Both the position numbers and the translations under genes were made by a program. From assembly GCF_023169945.1 (NCBI RefSeq), contig NZ_AP025591.1, positions 434,001 through 498,000 on the forward strand: 64,000 nucleotides of DNA, in the 5' to 3' direction. Below the pieces are notes generated by a model. It did not search any database. It saw nothing but the letters and a program-made list of their open reading frames with translations, and was not told where the DNA came from. The DNA is from Anaeromyxobacter oryzae. GTDB taxonomy: Bacteria; Myxococcota; Myxococcia; Myxococcales; Anaeromyxobacteraceae. Of this stretch, positions 27,976 through 37,968 are shown piece after piece; position 1 is the first letter of the stretch; every line of letters begins with the position of its first letter.

Positions 27976-29886
27976 TGGGCGCAGAGGGCGAGCGTCCTCC
28001 CGCCACCGCCCGACGTCGCGGCGCGCCAGCTCCTGCCTGGCGTAGCGGTAGCCCAGCTCGATACCGCGATCGAGCGCCTTCCAGTCGAGGAACCCGATCT
28101 CGGCGGGCTCCGGCGCGAGGTAGAGATCGACGCCGGGCCGGAGCTCGCGGGCGCGCTGCGTGCTCGACATCATCGCGGACTTCACGAGGATGGCCGCGAG
28201 GCCCGGCGCGCGCGGGTGGCTCCCGTCCGGGCGCAGCCGCTCCTTCAGCACGTCGACGAGCGACGGCAGCTTCCCGCCGGAGAGCCGGGCGCCCTCGTTG
28301 CTCACCGAGAGGTCCACGGCGACGATCCGGCCCGCGCCGCTCCCGCGCATCGGCTCGATGGGCAGGTTGTCCAGGAGGGAGCCGTCGACGTGCAGGTGCT
28401 CCCCCATGACCACCGGCGGGAGGATGCCGGGCAGCGAGACGCTGGCCCGGAGCGCTCTCCAGACCGGGCCCCTCCGGTGGATCGCGGGCTCCGCGAGCGT
28501 GAGGTTCGCCGAGACGCAGAAGAACGAGCGCCAGGCGTCCTCGATCTCGACCGCGCCGAAGCAGCGCTGGAGCGCCGCGTCGAGGCGCCTGCCCTTCACG
28601 AGCGCGAGGTGCGGGATCAGCGCCCAGTCCCCGATGGGGTTGCGGCGCGTGAAGCCCTGCCGGTGCACCTCCTCGATGGTCGCGTCGTCCCAGTCCATCG
28701 CGACGGTCGCCGCCGCGATGGCCCCCTGGCTCGTGCCGCCCACCGCGTCGATCGGGATCCCCTCCTCCCGGAGCGCCCGGATCACGCCGAGGTGCGCGAA
28801 CCCGCGAGCGCCGCCGCCGCCGAGCACGAGGCCGATGGCGTCGCCGGTGAGGAACCGCGCCAGCCGCCGGACGTCGTCGTCGCGGTCCCGCCGGACGTGG
28901 TGATGGCGCGCCACCCGCCTCGGCGCGAGCCACCGCGCGGTCCCGACCGGCGGGGCCGCGCAAGCGGGATGGATCAGGACGAGCTCGCGGCGCGGTCCGT
29001 CGCCGTCGCCGCGCGCGAGCCGGCGCTCGTCCTCGTCGACGTCGGGCGACTCTCCGAAGGGCGCCAGGAGGAGCACGACGTCCGCCTGGCGAAGGCAACG
29101 CTCCGTCCAGGGATCGGCGATCCGCTCCGTCTCGAACACGAGCGCCTCGTGGCGGAGCTCCTGCTCGTCGAGCCAGCTCGACAGTACGAGGTTGCGCGCG
29201 TCGTCGCTGCTCGCCGGCGAGATCCCGCGCGCCGACAGCGCGGCGTCGGCGCGCGCGCGATCGACGACGAGCGTCGGGCCGCGGCGCTCCAGCGCGCGCC
29301 GGAGGCGCTCCACGAACTCCGCGCAGCCGGCGGCCGGCCGGAGCGGCACGACGACGATGCTCCTTGCCCGCTCGACGGCCGCGGCGCCGCCGATGAGCTC
29401 CGTCGTCCGGCGGATGACGAGGCGCGCCGTGCCGGCGACGAGCTGGGGATGCCTGGCGACGACGCGCTGGAACGCTCCCTCGGAGATCCGGACCACCGCG
29501 CTGTCGCGCGACGCCCGCACCGTGGCGGTCCTGGGCTGCTGCGCCAGCAGGCCCATCTCGCCGACGCTCTCGCCGGCCCGGATCTGGCCCACCACCCGCC
29601 GCCGGCCCGAGCGATCCTCCCGCACGGCGACCAGCCGGCCGGTGACGACGAGGTACATGCTGTCGCCCGGCTCCCCCTGCCGGAAGAGACACTCTCCGCC
29701 CGGCACCCGCCTCCACTCCCCGAGCGCGAGCAGGTCGTCGGCGATCGACGGGTCCTCGGCCCCGAGCAGCGCGACGAGGTTCGCGGCGAGCCGCTCCCGC
29801 CGCAGCGCGCTCAGGAGATCGGAGCGCCCGCCCCCACCGCCGAGCTCGGCGGTTCCCGGGGCGGCGCTGTCGGGCGGCGGGCTCAC
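27973..29886 (-). CDS. Patatin-like phospholipase with cyclic-nucleotide-binding domain (NTE-like)
   Basis: A lipid hydrolase of about 637 residues with the order cNMP-binding domain, linker, patatin domain, as in neuropathy-target-esterase homologues. The phosphate cassette is GESVGEMGLLAQQPRTATVR. The patatin domain has the oxyanion loop LVLGGGGARGFAHLG, the serine elbow GGTSQG and the catalytic aspartate in DGSLLDNLP. A GTG at 29886 (VSPPPDS) is my start; an in-frame GTG at 30036 would add a proline/arginine-rich 50 residues with no features. Neither has a good ribosome site. Confidence 0.88.
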   Translation of the reverse strand: MSPPPDSAAPGTAELGGGGGRSDLLSALRRERLAANLVALLGAEDPSIADDLLALGEWRRVPGGECLFRQGEPGDSMYLVVTGRLVAVREDRSGRRRVVGQIRAGESVGEMGLLAQQPRTATVRASRDSAVVRISEGAFQRVVARHPQLVAGTARLVIRRTTELIGGAAAVERARSIVVVPLRPAAGCAEFVERLRRALERRGPTLVVDRARADAALSARGISPASSDDARNLVLSSWLDEQELRHEALVFETERIADPWTERCLRQADVVLLLAPFGESPDVDEDERRLARGDGDGPRRELVLIHPACAAPPVGTARWLAPRRVARHHHVRRDRDDDVRRLARFLTGDAIGLVLGGGGARGFAHLGVIRALREEGIPIDAVGGTSQGAIAAATVAMDWDDATIEEVHRQGFTRRNPIGDWALIPHLALVKGRRLDAALQRCFGAVEIEDAWRSFFCVSANLTLAEPAIHRRGPVWRALRASVSLPGILPPVVMGEHLHVDGSLLDNLPIEPMRGSGAGRIVAVDLSVSNEGARLSGGKLPSLVDVLKERLRPDGSHPRAPGLAAILVKSAMMSSTQRARELRPGVDLYLAPEPAEIGFLDWKALDRGIELGYRYARQELARRDVGRWREDARPLRP

Positions 29887-30067
29887 GCCGCATGCGATAG
29901 GCGCGCCCGCGCGGAGGATCGCCGTCCGATGAGGGCACCGCGATCGGACCTCACGTGGAGCCGGCCTCGCGGCGGCCCGGGCGCCGGCCCCTCCGCCGGG
30001 CGACCGGCCGCCGGGATCGGCGGCGCGGGTGAACACCGTCCCGCGCGCGGGAGACCTCGCCGGCGCT

Positions 30068-30916
30068 TCACCTCCGCAGCGTGACCGCGATCCCCGCGAG
30101 GATCGCCACCGCGGCGACGCCGACGCGGGCCGTGAGCTGCTCGCCGAGGAACACCGTCGCGCCGGCGCCTGCGAGCACCGGGACGGCGAGCTGCACCGCC
30201 GCCGCCCGGGTCGCCCCCAGCGCGGGCACGACCGCGTACCACAGGCTGTAGCCCCCGCCCGACGCGAGGGCCCCCGAGGCGACCGCGAGCGCGACGCCCG
30301 CCGGGCTCGCGGAGGCGCCGCGCGCGTACGCGACCCCGAGGGCGACGGCGAGCGGCACGGACAGGAGGAAGTTGTGCGCGGTCGTCGCGAGCGGGTCGCC
30401 CGCCGCGCGGCCGCGGAGCGAGTACACGCCCCACGCGGCGCCCGCCGCGAGCATGAGCGCGGCGCCGCGCGGGTCCGGTGCGCTCGCGCCGGGCGCGGCC
30501 AGCCACGTCAGCCCGGCGAGCGCCACCCCGACGCCGAGGACCTGCAGCGGCCGGGGCCGCACGCCGCGGACCGCGGACCAGCCGAGCATCGTGACCTGCA
30601 CGGCCGCGAACAGCAGCAGCGCGCCGACGCCGGCGCCGATGCGGACGTACGCGAGCGAGAACGCGGCGGCGTAGACGAAGAGCGCCAGCGCCGAGCCGAG
30701 CGTCCCGCCGGCGGGTCGCGCGCGGCGCGCGGCGAGCACGAGCGCCAGGACCACGGCGCCCGACGCGATGCGCACGAGCGTGAACGTCGCCGGGTCGGCG
30801 CGACGGGGCCCGAGCGCCGCGCGGCAGAGGAGCGAGTTGGCCGCGAAGCAGGCCAGGGTCGCCGCGGTCAGGAGGGCGATCCGGAGCAGGGACGGGCGAG
30901 CGCGCGACGGACTCAT
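30068..30916 (-). CDS. EamA-family (drug/metabolite) transporter
   Basis: A 282-residue membrane protein with about ten hydrophobic helices and a repeated five-helix layout, as in the DMT superfamily. The ends of both halves read FVYAAAFSLAYVRIGAGVG and LWYAVVPALGATRAAAVQL, typical of EamA. The substrate is not deducible. It starts 11 bases after the esterase gene stop and may belong to the leftward envelope operon. Confidence 0.88.
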   Translation of the reverse strand: MSPSRARPSLLRIALLTAATLACFAANSLLCRAALGPRRADPATFTLVRIASGAVVLALVLAARRARPAGGTLGSALALFVYAAAFSLAYVRIGAGVGALLLFAAVQVTMLGWSAVRGVRPRPLQVLGVGVALAGLTWLAAPGASAPDPRGAALMLAAGAAWGVYSLRGRAAGDPLATTAHNFLLSVPLAVALGVAYARGASASPAGVALAVASGALASGGGYSLWYAVVPALGATRAAAVQLAVPVLAGAGATVFLGEQLTARVGVAAVAILAGIAVTLRR

Positions 30917-30927
30917 GAGCCGCGACG

Positions 30928-32217
30928 TTACGTCGGCCCGGAGCGCCGCCGCGAGCTCGTCGGCGCGCACCGGGCGGGGTGGGTCCGCGGCCGGCGCGCG
31001 GCGCCGGAGCCCGAGGAGCCCCTCGCGCCCGGGGCGAGCGCGGCGCGGAGCCGGGCGTACACCCCGGCGTCTCCGAGCAGGTCCAGGTGACCGACGCCCT
31101 GCGCGACCCACCGCTGCGCCTCGTCGAGCGCCAGGGCGCGGCGGGGATCGCGGTGGCGGCCGAGGGCGCCGTCCACCGTCACGAGGCCGTCGCCGAGCAC
31201 CGCGCCGGCGCGGCGCATGCGCCCGGCGATGGCGAGGCACGACACGCCGGGCGGGAGCGGGACGGCCGCCGGCCGCCGGCCGAGCGCGAACCGGTCGCGA
31301 CCCTGCCAGTCCTCGTCGAGCAGGCTCGCGTGGCGGAGATCCGTCACGCCCGCGCTGCGGATCCGGCCGAGGAGCGCGAGGGGAGCGGTGTACCGGCTCA
31401 CGCCGAGGATCGCGTGCAGCCACTGGCCGCCCACCTCGAGCGGCGCGCCGTGGTGCGGCGTGCCCAGGAAGACCAGGGCGCCGAGCCGCCGGAGCCAGGC
31501 GAGGCCGGCGGCGGCCTGGTGACACGCGCTCCGCGCCACGAGGCCGCCCATGCTGTGCCCGACGATCGCGAGCGCCTCGACCGGCACCGGCCACGCGCGG
31601 ACCAGCTCCTCGAGCAGCGCTGCGAGGCTGCGCCCGTTCGTGGAGACGTGCAGGCCGGAGTTGTAGCGGACGTACACCGGCGTGCAGCCCAGGTCTCGCG
31701 CGAGCGCGGCCCCGTGGTCGTGTCCCCCGCGCGCCCAGCTCCGGTCGTCCATGCAGAAGCCGTGGACGAGGACGACGACCCGCCGGCTCGCCCCGGGGAT
31801 CGCCCCGGTCAGGACGCGCCGCTCGAGGACGAGCGGCCGCCCGTCCCGCCGGAGCTGCATCGGGATCGCGAGCGGGTTGCCGGTGGCGGCGAGGTGGTCA
31901 CCGACGATGCCGTTGAGGGCCGCGACGACGGCCTCCGCGCGCGGCGTCGGGTTCCCCTCCGCCGGCCAGCGGTCCGCGAGCGCGAGCCCGGCCTCGCAGG
32001 CGAGCCCGGCGAGGCGCGTACCGCCCCGGATGCTCCGGTACACGAGGCCCGTGATCCCCCGGGTCCGCCCCCCGGGCCGCCTCCCCGGCAGGAACGGAGG
32101 ATGGGCGATCTCGGCGTGCATGGCCTCGACGACGCGCGCGAGGCCGAGCGTCGCGTCGACCGCGAGCCGCCCCCACCCGCAGAGGCCGACGACATCGATG
32201 GTCCGCGGCGCGGTCAC
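30928..32217 (-). CDS. Alpha/beta-hydrolase, lipase/esterase (PGAP1/LipA-like)
   Basis: A soluble alpha/beta hydrolase of about 429 residues. VLVHGFCMDDRSW gives the oxyanion loop and IVGHSMGGLVARS the nucleophilic serine (GHSMG); LGTPHHGAPLE is a common PGAP1-type helix, and GLVTVDGALG and GVGHLDLL are candidates for the acid and histidine. No signal peptide was seen. I take the GTG at 32217 (VTAPRTIDVVG); the frame is open upstream for 92 codons that lack a fold. The start is uncertain. Confidence 0.82.
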   Translation of the reverse strand: MTAPRTIDVVGLCGWGRLAVDATLGLARVVEAMHAEIAHPPFLPGRRPGGRTRGITGLVYRSIRGGTRLAGLACEAGLALADRWPAEGNPTPRAEAVVAALNGIVGDHLAATGNPLAIPMQLRRDGRPLVLERRVLTGAIPGASRRVVVLVHGFCMDDRSWARGGHDHGAALARDLGCTPVYVRYNSGLHVSTNGRSLAALLEELVRAWPVPVEALAIVGHSMGGLVARSACHQAAAGLAWLRRLGALVFLGTPHHGAPLEVGGQWLHAILGVSRYTAPLALLGRIRSAGVTDLRHASLLDEDWQGRDRFALGRRPAAVPLPPGVSCLAIAGRMRRAGAVLGDGLVTVDGALGRHRDPRRALALDEAQRWVAQGVGHLDLLGDAGVYARLRAALAPGARGSSGSGAARRPRTHPARCAPTSSRRRSGPT

Positions 32218-32282
32218 GCCGGCTCGACATATCCTCGCCGCGCGCGCCGCGCCCGCTCCCGAAAGCAGGCGAGCGACGCCCG

Positions 32283-32666
32283 TCAGCGCACCGCCGCCGG
32301 GGCCGCGGCGACGCGGGCGGCCCGCTCGAGGCACGCCTGGACGAAGGACGCCATCTCCGGCTGGTGACCGCACCGGAGCTGGCACTCCTCGCGCTCGCGG
32401 GACTGCTGCATGACGCGCGTGTTCGTCTTGGAGTCGATCATGCAGGCCTGGAGGCACTTCCGGACGAACAGCAGGTCGGCGCGCTGCGAGCACGCGTGGA
32501 GCGCGGCCGGCTGGACCGCGGCGGGGCTCGGCGGCGACGCCGCGGGCGCGGCCGCCGCCGCCTGCTTCTGCTCCCCGGCGGACGCGGCGCCGGCGAGGGA
32601 GGTCAGCAGGGCGAGCGCGACGACGAACCGTGCGGCGGTGGAGCTCTTCCGGGCGTGTCTGGACAT
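32283..32666 (-). CDS. Small secreted protein with a twin CX3C motif
   Basis: A 127-residue protein, not recognised. A signal peptide covers residues 1-30 (VVALALLTSLAGAASA), then an alanine/proline linker, then a helical domain with six cysteines: C59-x11-C71-x3-C75-x19-C95-x3-C99-x12-C112. The paired CX3C spacing with symmetric flanking cysteines suggests a helical hairpin stapled by three disulfides, oxidised in the periplasm. It has a strong ribosome site (GGAGGAG) and sits in the leftward run below the FKBP isomerase. A DSB-dependent envelope role is a guess. Confidence 0.75.
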   Translation of the reverse strand: MSRHARKSSTAARFVVALALLTSLAGAASAGEQKQAAAAAPAASPPSPAAVQPAALHACSQRADLLFVRKCLQACMIDSKTNTRVMQQSREREECQLRCGHQPEMASFVQACLERAARVAAAPAAVR

Positions 32667-32700
32667 GGATCTCCTCCTCGAGTCGGGTGGACGGGACGGT

Positions 32701-33378
32701 TCAGAGCTTCACGGCGAGCGGCAGCTGGATCCGGCTCCCGGGCCGGGCGACCTGCACCGGGATCTCGTGCCCGAGGAGCACGCCCCGCGCACACGCGAGG
32801 GCGTCCTCGGTCGCGGCGCCGCGTGCCTGGACCGGCGCCTCGACGATGCGCACCCGGTGATCGAGGGTCTCGAGGTCCAGCATGAACACGGCCTGCCCGG
32901 CCGGCGCGGCTGCGGACCCCGGCGCCGGGCCCCGGTGCTCCCGCGCGCACTCCGCGACGCTCGCCTGGAGCGCGGCGAGCCCGGCGAAGAGCTCGACCGG
33001 CGCGGGCGAGCCGCGCGGGAGGCGGTGGGGCGCGGCGCGCGGGATCACCCCCGGGACGCGTTCGGGCGCGGGCGGCGGCGGCCGGGTGGCCGGGACCGGG
33101 CGCGGCACCGCCGCCGGCGGCGGGGTCGGGACCTCCGGCGCGGCGAGGGCGAGCGGCGCCGGATCGCGTCCCGGAGCTGCGGGCGCGCCCGGTCGGACGG
33201 CCGGGGCCGAGCCGGGCTCGCGGGAGAGGATCGCCACCGCGCCGCCGAACAGCAGCGCGATCGCGACCGCGCCGCCGGCCAAGACCCGGCGGGCGCGCCT
33301 CACCTCGGCGCCGTCTGCAGCGGCCCCGGCGACTCGCGCGGCAGGGCTCTTCCGCCCCTGGATCGTTCGGCTCGTCAT
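32701..33378 (-). CDS. Single-pass inner-membrane protein with proline-rich periplasmic region
   Basis: A 225-residue protein of unknown function. About 30 basic residues, one transmembrane helix (VLAGGAVAIALLFGGAVAIL, about residues 32-51), then ~70 residues rich in proline and alanine, and a small C-terminal domain (SVAECAREHRGP to IQLPLAVKL) that looks like the periplasmic domains found at the ends of AgmX/TonB-type proteins. Two cysteines (ECARE and ALACARG) could form a disulfide. It lies between the FKBP isomerase and the CX3C protein genes. Confidence 0.72.
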   Translation of the reverse strand: MTSRTIQGRKSPAARVAGAAADGAEVRRARRVLAGGAVAIALLFGGAVAILSREPGSAPAVRPGAPAAPGRDPAPLALAAPEVPTPPPAAVPRPVPATRPPPPAPERVPGVIPRAAPHRLPRGSPAPVELFAGLAALQASVAECAREHRGPAPGSAAAPAGQAVFMLDLETLDHRVRIVEAPVQARGAATEDALACARGVLLGHEIPVQVARPGSRIQLPLAVKL

Positions 33379-33435
33379 GTGCCGCTCCTCCGGCGCGGCC
33401 GCGTCGCGGCGCCCGCGCCCGTTCGGGTGGGCCGC

Positions 33436-34098
33436 TCAGCGCACCGCCAGGACCTCGAGCTCGAACACCAGGGTCGCGTTCGGGCCGACCCGGCCCTCGC
33501 CGCGCTCGCCGTAGGCGAGGTGCGGCGGGACGAAGAGCTCCCACCGCGAACCCTCCGGCATGAGCCGCAGCACCTCGCGCCACGCCGCGATGACGTCGCC
33601 GTCGAGCTTCACGGTGGTCGGGCCGCCGCGGCGGTACGAGCTGTCGAGCTCGGTCCCGTCGACGAGGCGCTCGCGCCAGTGGCACGCGACGGCCGCGCCG
33701 TCCCTCGCGACGGGGCCGTCGCCCGGCTTCACGACCCTGTACTGCAGGCCGCTCGGCAGCGTCACGACGCCGTCCTTCTTGCGGTTCTCGGCGAGGAACC
33801 TCTCGCCCACCGCCGCGGCGAGCCTCGCCGCCTGCCGTGCCTTCAGCTCCGCCTGCATCGCCTCGAGCGCGGCGCGGACGTCCTCGTCCGCGAGGACGGG
33901 CGTCCGGCCGGCGAGCACGTCCTCGACGCCGCTCGCGACCAGGGCCGGCTCGACCTCGAGCGGCATCGCGCGCAGCCGCCGGCCGAGATCCACGCCGAGC
34001 GCGTAGCTGAGCCGCTCGCGCTCGGTCTTCGGGGGCGCCGCCCGCGCGCCGGCGGCGGCGAGGACGGCGGCGGTCACCATCGGCAGCCAGGTGCTCAT
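33436..34098 (-). CDS. Periplasmic FKBP-type peptidyl-prolyl isomerase (Mip/FkpA-like)
   Basis: A 220-residue exported isomerase. After a short signal (AAVLAAAGARA) comes a helical dimerisation region ending LAENRKKDGVVTLPSGLQY, the family junction. The FKBP domain has VACHWRERLVDGTELDSSY, WREVLRLMPEGSRWELFVP, LAYGERG and VFELEVLAV, the expected active-site aromatic and hydrophobic residues. Typical members help fold outer-membrane or secreted proteins. It lies downstream of the large multicopper oxidase and might assist its folding. Confidence 0.9.
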   Translation of the reverse strand: MSTWLPMVTAAVLAAAGARAAPPKTERERLSYALGVDLGRRLRAMPLEVEPALVASGVEDVLAGRTPVLADEDVRAALEAMQAELKARQAARLAAAVGERFLAENRKKDGVVTLPSGLQYRVVKPGDGPVARDGAAVACHWRERLVDGTELDSSYRRGGPTTVKLDGDVIAAWREVLRLMPEGSRWELFVPPHLAYGERGEGRVGPNATLVFELEVLAVR

Positions 34099-34118
34099 CT
34101 TCGCTCCCCGGGAGGAGC

Positions 34119-34155
34119 CGCCGGGGGAGGGAGCGCGGAGCGCCCTCCCCCGGCG
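34119..34155 (-). terminator. Strong hairpin after the large multicopper oxidase gene
   Basis: A perfect 13-bp inverted repeat: CGCCGGGGGAGGG at 34119-34131 pairs with 34143-34155 across an 11-base loop. It begins ten bases past the oxidase stop and precedes the FKBP gene. No T tract follows, so it may attenuate rather than fully stop the transcript. Confidence 0.6.
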
Positions 34156-34164
34156 ACCGGTCCG

Positions 34165-37100
34165 TCACTGCGTGACGACGCTCACCGCGGGCGACGGCGC
34201 CGAGTCCGCCGCGACGTTCGGGTAGCCCGACGCGGGGGACGCGTAGGCGCGCGTGTAGCCGACCACGTCGTTCGCGACGACGCGGTACCAGTACGTCGTC
34301 CTCTTCGCGACCGTGGCGTCCGTGAACGTGGTCACGTCCGGCGCGACGCTGCCGACGCTCGTCCACGGGCCGGTGGCGGCCGGGGCGCGCTGGACCGTGA
34401 ACCCCGTCTCGTTCGCCGAGTTGTCGGCCCAGGTCACGACCACCTTCTGCGACTTCGACGTGCCGGTGACCGTCGCGGCCGCGGCGGACGGGGCCGCCGG
34501 CGGCACGACGAAGGCCATCGCCCGCATCATGTCGTTCTCCTCGTGGCCGAGGATGTGGCAGTGCCACACGTACTCGTACCCGAAGTTCGTCGTGTCGTTC
34601 ACGACCGCCGCCGGCTGGTTCGAGGGATCGACGTTGGTGAAGGCCATCGTCGAGGTCGTGCCGACCGGCTGCGTGACGTCGAGCGGGCGCACGCTGTTCG
34701 GGAGCTGCCACGGGAGGGTCTGCTTCACCGGGTGCAGGGCGACGACGATGTCCTCGAGCGGGTTCATCCGCACCGTGTCCTTCCACGAGAGCTCGTTCGC
34801 GTCCGGCGGCTTCACGGCGCCGTCCCAGCCCACGCGGTTCAGGACCTGGACCGTGAAGAGGTGGAAGTGGAGGAAGTGCGTGTCGACGCCGTTGTGCGTG
34901 ATCTTCCAGAACTGGGTCTCGCCGTCCTTGAAGATCTCCGTGGGCGGATCCACGAAACCGTAAGGGATCGTCGTCTGCGTGAGGAAGTTCGTGAACGGCA
35001 GCTCGACCCCGAGCGTCGCGTTCATCCGGCCGTAGTCGAGGGTGAAGAGCTCCTGGATCGTCTTCGGCAGGATCGCGAACGTGGGGGTGTTCGCCGTCGC
35101 GGCGGCGCCGGTGCCGTCACCCGTGAACGTGACCGTCGGGGCGGAGGTGTACCCGGTCCCGCCGCTCGTGAGCGTCACGCCCGCGACCGCCGCGGGGGCG
35201 AGCGTCGCCGTCGCGGCCGCGCCGGTGCCGCCGCCCCTCGAGAACGCCACGGTGGGCGCCGACGAGTAGCCCGAGCCGCCGTTCGTCACGGTGAGCGCGC
35301 CGACGGAGGTCGGGGTGAGCGCGGCGGTCGCCGCCGCGCCGGCGCCGCCGCCGCCGGTGATGATGACGACCGGCGCCGAGGTGTACCCGGTGCCCTTGTT
35401 CGTGATCGTGATGGTCGAGACGCTCTTGGCCTTGAGCGTCGCGACCGCGGTCGCGCCGCTCCCGCCGCCGCCGGACAGCGTGACTGCGGGCGCCGAGGTG
35501 TACCCGGAGCCGCCGCTCGTGACCGCCACGGACGCGACGGTCGTGCCGGTGAGGGTGGCGGTCGCGGTCGCGCCGGTGCCGCCGCCGCCGGTGAGGGTGA
35601 CGAGCGGCGCGGAGGTGTAGCCGCTGCCGCCGGTCGTGAGCGCGAGGCTCGCCACCGGGCGGACGGCGAGGGTCGCCGTGGCGGTCGCGCCGGTGCCGCC
35701 GCCGCCGGAGATGGTGACGGCCGGCGCGGTGGAGTAGCCGCTCCCGCCGCTGGTGAGCGTGAGCCCGGGCACCGGGCCGCCGTTCCAGTACGAGATGGAC
35801 GTGTCCTGGATCCGGACGTAGCCGTCGGCGGACGCGCCGCCGTTCGCGGCCGGGTACGCCGTCTCGGGGACGATGATCTTGTCCTGGGTCGCGACGAAGG
35901 CCGCCGGCTGGGCCGCCTGGAGGGCGGCGAGCGAGAACGGCATCGCGTTCGTCGACGTGCCGTTCACCTGGATCTGCATGACGGTGCGGGTGTTCGGGCC
36001 CAGTCCCGGCTGCGTCGTGGGCGCGCCGCCGGTGGAGGTCTGATCGGGGTCGCCCGTGTAGTAGTCGAACCGGGTGTCGAAGGCGGGGACCGGCGCCGGC
36101 GCGTCGTTGTAGAGGATGAGCGCCGAGCCCGCGGGCACCGAGGAGAGGTCCACCACGACGTCCGCCCGCTCGGCCGGGCCGATGAGGAGGCCGTGGAAGA
36201 AGATGTTCAGGACCGTGATGCTCCGCCGGTTGTACTCGTAGCCGACCGGGGTCGAGGGGATCACGACGGGCGCCGGGAGCAGGCCGCCCTCGGTGCCGAG
36301 CTGGACGATCGCCGGGCCGGCGGTGGTCGGATCCGGCACCCCGCCGTCACGCCCGTCGGTGGGCCACGTGCTCGGCCAGCAGCCCGCGGGCAGGCCCGTG
36401 CCGTTCACCGGCGCGCCGCCGGTCGTGTCGGCGAGGGCGAGCCCCGCGCCGCTCGTGGCCGTCGGCGTGGCGCACGCCGGCAGCGCCGACGTCGAGGTCG
36501 GCGGGACGGCCGGCACCATCGACACCTCGGTGCACGTGCCGAGGTCGGCGACCGCGCCGCCCTTGCAGACGACGCCCGCGGCGGTCGCGGCGTAGTACAG
36601 GCCGAGGTTGAGCGTGCGGTCGTTGCCCGCGCTCAGGATCTGGAAGCGGTACGCGGCGGGCTCGAGCTGGACGGACGGGTACGCCGTGCCGTTCACGAGC
36701 ATCGTGTCCATGAACGCCTCGGGCGTGCCCGAGGGGTTCGGGGTGCCGGGGCAGGTGATCGACTGGCCGGGGTACGCGGTGCTCGTGCAGGAGACCGGCG
36801 GAGAGAGCAGCGTCGCGGGGTTCTGCGGCGGCCAGAACCACGGGCCGTAGTCCCAGCGTCCCACCGGGTTCGCGCCGCTCGCGTCGTACGGGTTCTGGTT
36901 CGGCACGTAGACGTGGGGGAACCAGAGGCTCCCGAGGGCGCCGTACTTCGTCGCGTCCCACGTCGGATCCGTGGCGGCGAGCGTCGTCGCATCCGGGACG
37001 AACGTCTTGTCCTGGATGACGAGGGGGACGAGGTGCGCGTAGTCGGGGGCGCCGGTGATCGTGCCGGGGACCGTCGCGGCGGCGAGCGCGCTCTCCTGCG

Positions 37101-37968
37101 CGGGATCGACGAGCAGGTAGCCCGCGGCCTCGCCGGAGTACACGTTGAGCCGCGTCAGCCCGTACGCATGGTCGTGGTAGAACATGAGCCGGCCGCTCTG
37201 CTGGTTCGTCCAGTAGTACGTCTGCTCGCCGTCGCCGGTGGCCGGCATGTCCGGGACGTCGCGGGCGCTGACGCCCTTCTTGTAGAACGTGCTCTCGCCG
37301 GCCGGCGCGGTCCACTGGTGCGGGGTGCCGTCGCTGATCCACGGCGTGTTGCCGCCGTGCAGGTGGAGCGTGGCGCGGTTCTGCGTGTACCGGGCGCGGA
37401 CGCAGGTGGAGGTCGGCGTCGCCGGCGTGCCATCGGCGCAGAGCGGACCGTCACCGGCGCCCATGTACGTCGTGTCCGTCGGGATGAAGAGGTCGCCGGC
37501 GGAGCCGGTCGGGAGGAGGTTCCGGAACCGGATCCGGACCGGCCGATCCCGCGTCGCGAGGATGAGGGGCCCGAGGTACTGGTTCGCGCCGGGAGGCGCG
37601 TTGCCGGACGCGTCGAGCTGCACGTACCCGCGGAGCCTGGTCGCGGGCAGGTCGGCGTGGAGCTGCCGCGCGTACTCGGTGAGGCCGATCTGGTAGTAGT
37701 CGCTGCCGGGGTACGAGCTCGTGTCCGGCGTGGCGACCGGGATGCACTGACCGAGCTCGTTCGCGCCGCCCGTGCCCCACGGCGAGATCCCGCAGAGCCC
37801 CGGCAGCGTGTTCACGAACTTGTGGATCGGCGGGCTGTTCGCCCAGTTCGCGGCGCCGAAGTAGTCCGGCGCGGGCATCGTGGACTGCGCGCGTGCGCTT
37901 CCGACCGCGCACGCCAGGGCGACCGCGATCAGCGTCGCTCGCCTCGCGAGACTGCGTCTCCAGTTCAT
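34165..37968 (-). CDS. Large exported multicopper oxidase with internal repeats and fibronectin type III domain
   Basis: A 1267-residue three-cupredoxin oxidase with insertions. The signal peptide is residues 1-28. Copper motifs are HLHGGNTPW (about 202), FYHDHAYG (about 261), THFLHFH (about 1031) and [17 protein letters not shown] (about 1136). Six tandem 39-residue repeats lie at about 736-959, between the second and third cupredoxin domains, and a fibronectin type III domain occupies about 1157-1250. It is a paralogue of the shorter oxidase at 24247 and resembles the Geobacter OmpB type linked to metal oxidation or reduction. ATG start at 37968 with GGAGGT ahead. Confidence 0.93.
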   Translation of the reverse strand: MNWRRSLARRATLIAVALACAVGSARAQSTMPAPDYFGAANWANSPPIHKFVNTLPGLCGISPWGTGGANELGQCIPVATPDTSSYPGSDYYQIGLTEYARQLHADLPATRLRGYVQLDASGNAPPGANQYLGPLILATRDRPVRIRFRNLLPTGSAGDLFIPTDTTYMGAGDGPLCADGTPATPTSTCVRARYTQNRATLHLHGGNTPWISDGTPHQWTAPAGESTFYKKGVSARDVPDMPATGDGEQTYYWTNQQSGRLMFYHDHAYGLTRLNVYSGEAAGYLLVDPAQESALAAATVPGTITGAPDYAHLVPLVIQDKTFVPDATTLAATDPTWDATKYGALGSLWFPHVYVPNQNPYDASGANPVGRWDYGPWFWPPQNPATLLSPPVSCTSTAYPGQSITCPGTPNPSGTPEAFMDTMLVNGTAYPSVQLEPAAYRFQILSAGNDRTLNLGLYYAATAAGVVCKGGAVADLGTCTEVSMVPAVPPTSTSALPACATPTATSGAGLALADTTGGAPVNGTGLPAGCWPSTWPTDGRDGGVPDPTTAGPAIVQLGTEGGLLPAPVVIPSTPVGYEYNRRSITVLNIFFHGLLIGPAERADVVVDLSSVPAGSALILYNDAPAPVPAFDTRFDYYTGDPDQTSTGGAPTTQPGLGPNTRTVMQIQVNGTSTNAMPFSLAALQAAQPAAFVATQDKIIVPETAYPAANGGASADGYVRIQDTSISYWNGGPVPGLTLTSGGSGYSTAPAVTISGGGGTGATATATLAVRPVASLALTTGGSGYTSAPLVTLTGGGGTGATATATLTGTTVASVAVTSGGSGYTSAPAVTLSGGGGSGATAVATLKAKSVSTITITNKGTGYTSAPVVIITGGGGAGAAATAALTPTSVGALTVTNGGSGYSSAPTVAFSRGGGTGAAATATLAPAAVAGVTLTSGGTGYTSAPTVTFTGDGTGAAATANTPTFAILPKTIQELFTLDYGRMNATLGVELPFTNFLTQTTIPYGFVDPPTEIFKDGETQFWKITHNGVDTHFLHFHLFTVQVLNRVGWDGAVKPPDANELSWKDTVRMNPLEDIVVALHPVKQTLPWQLPNSVRPLDVTQPVGTTSTMAFTNVDPSNQPAAVVNDTTNFGYEYVWHCHILGHEENDMMRAMAFVVPPAAPSAAAATVTGTSKSQKVVVTWADNSANETGFTVQRAPAATGPWTSVGSVAPDVTTFTDATVAKRTTYWYRVVANDVVGYTRAYASPASGYPNVAADSAPSPAVSVVTQ
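35090..35763 (-). repeat. Six in-frame 117-bp repeats within the oxidase gene
   Basis: The protein repeats the 39-residue unit [19 protein letters not shown] then [13 protein letters not shown] with a short variable link. The signature GGSGY or GTGY occurs six times at constant spacing; the last unit is truncated after the alanine-rich part. The unit looks like a two-to-three stranded beta element rich in glycine. Units differ enough that recombination did not homogenise them recently. Confidence 0.9.

Noticed and set aside
29883-30506. A leftward frame of 207 codons upstream of the patatin gene
   Set aside because: It overlaps the EamA gene in another frame and is nearly all arginine, glycine and alanine.
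35090-35763. Possible CRISPR or tandem satellite array
   Set aside because: Units are 117 bp, in frame, and encode a regular protein repeat without spacer structure.
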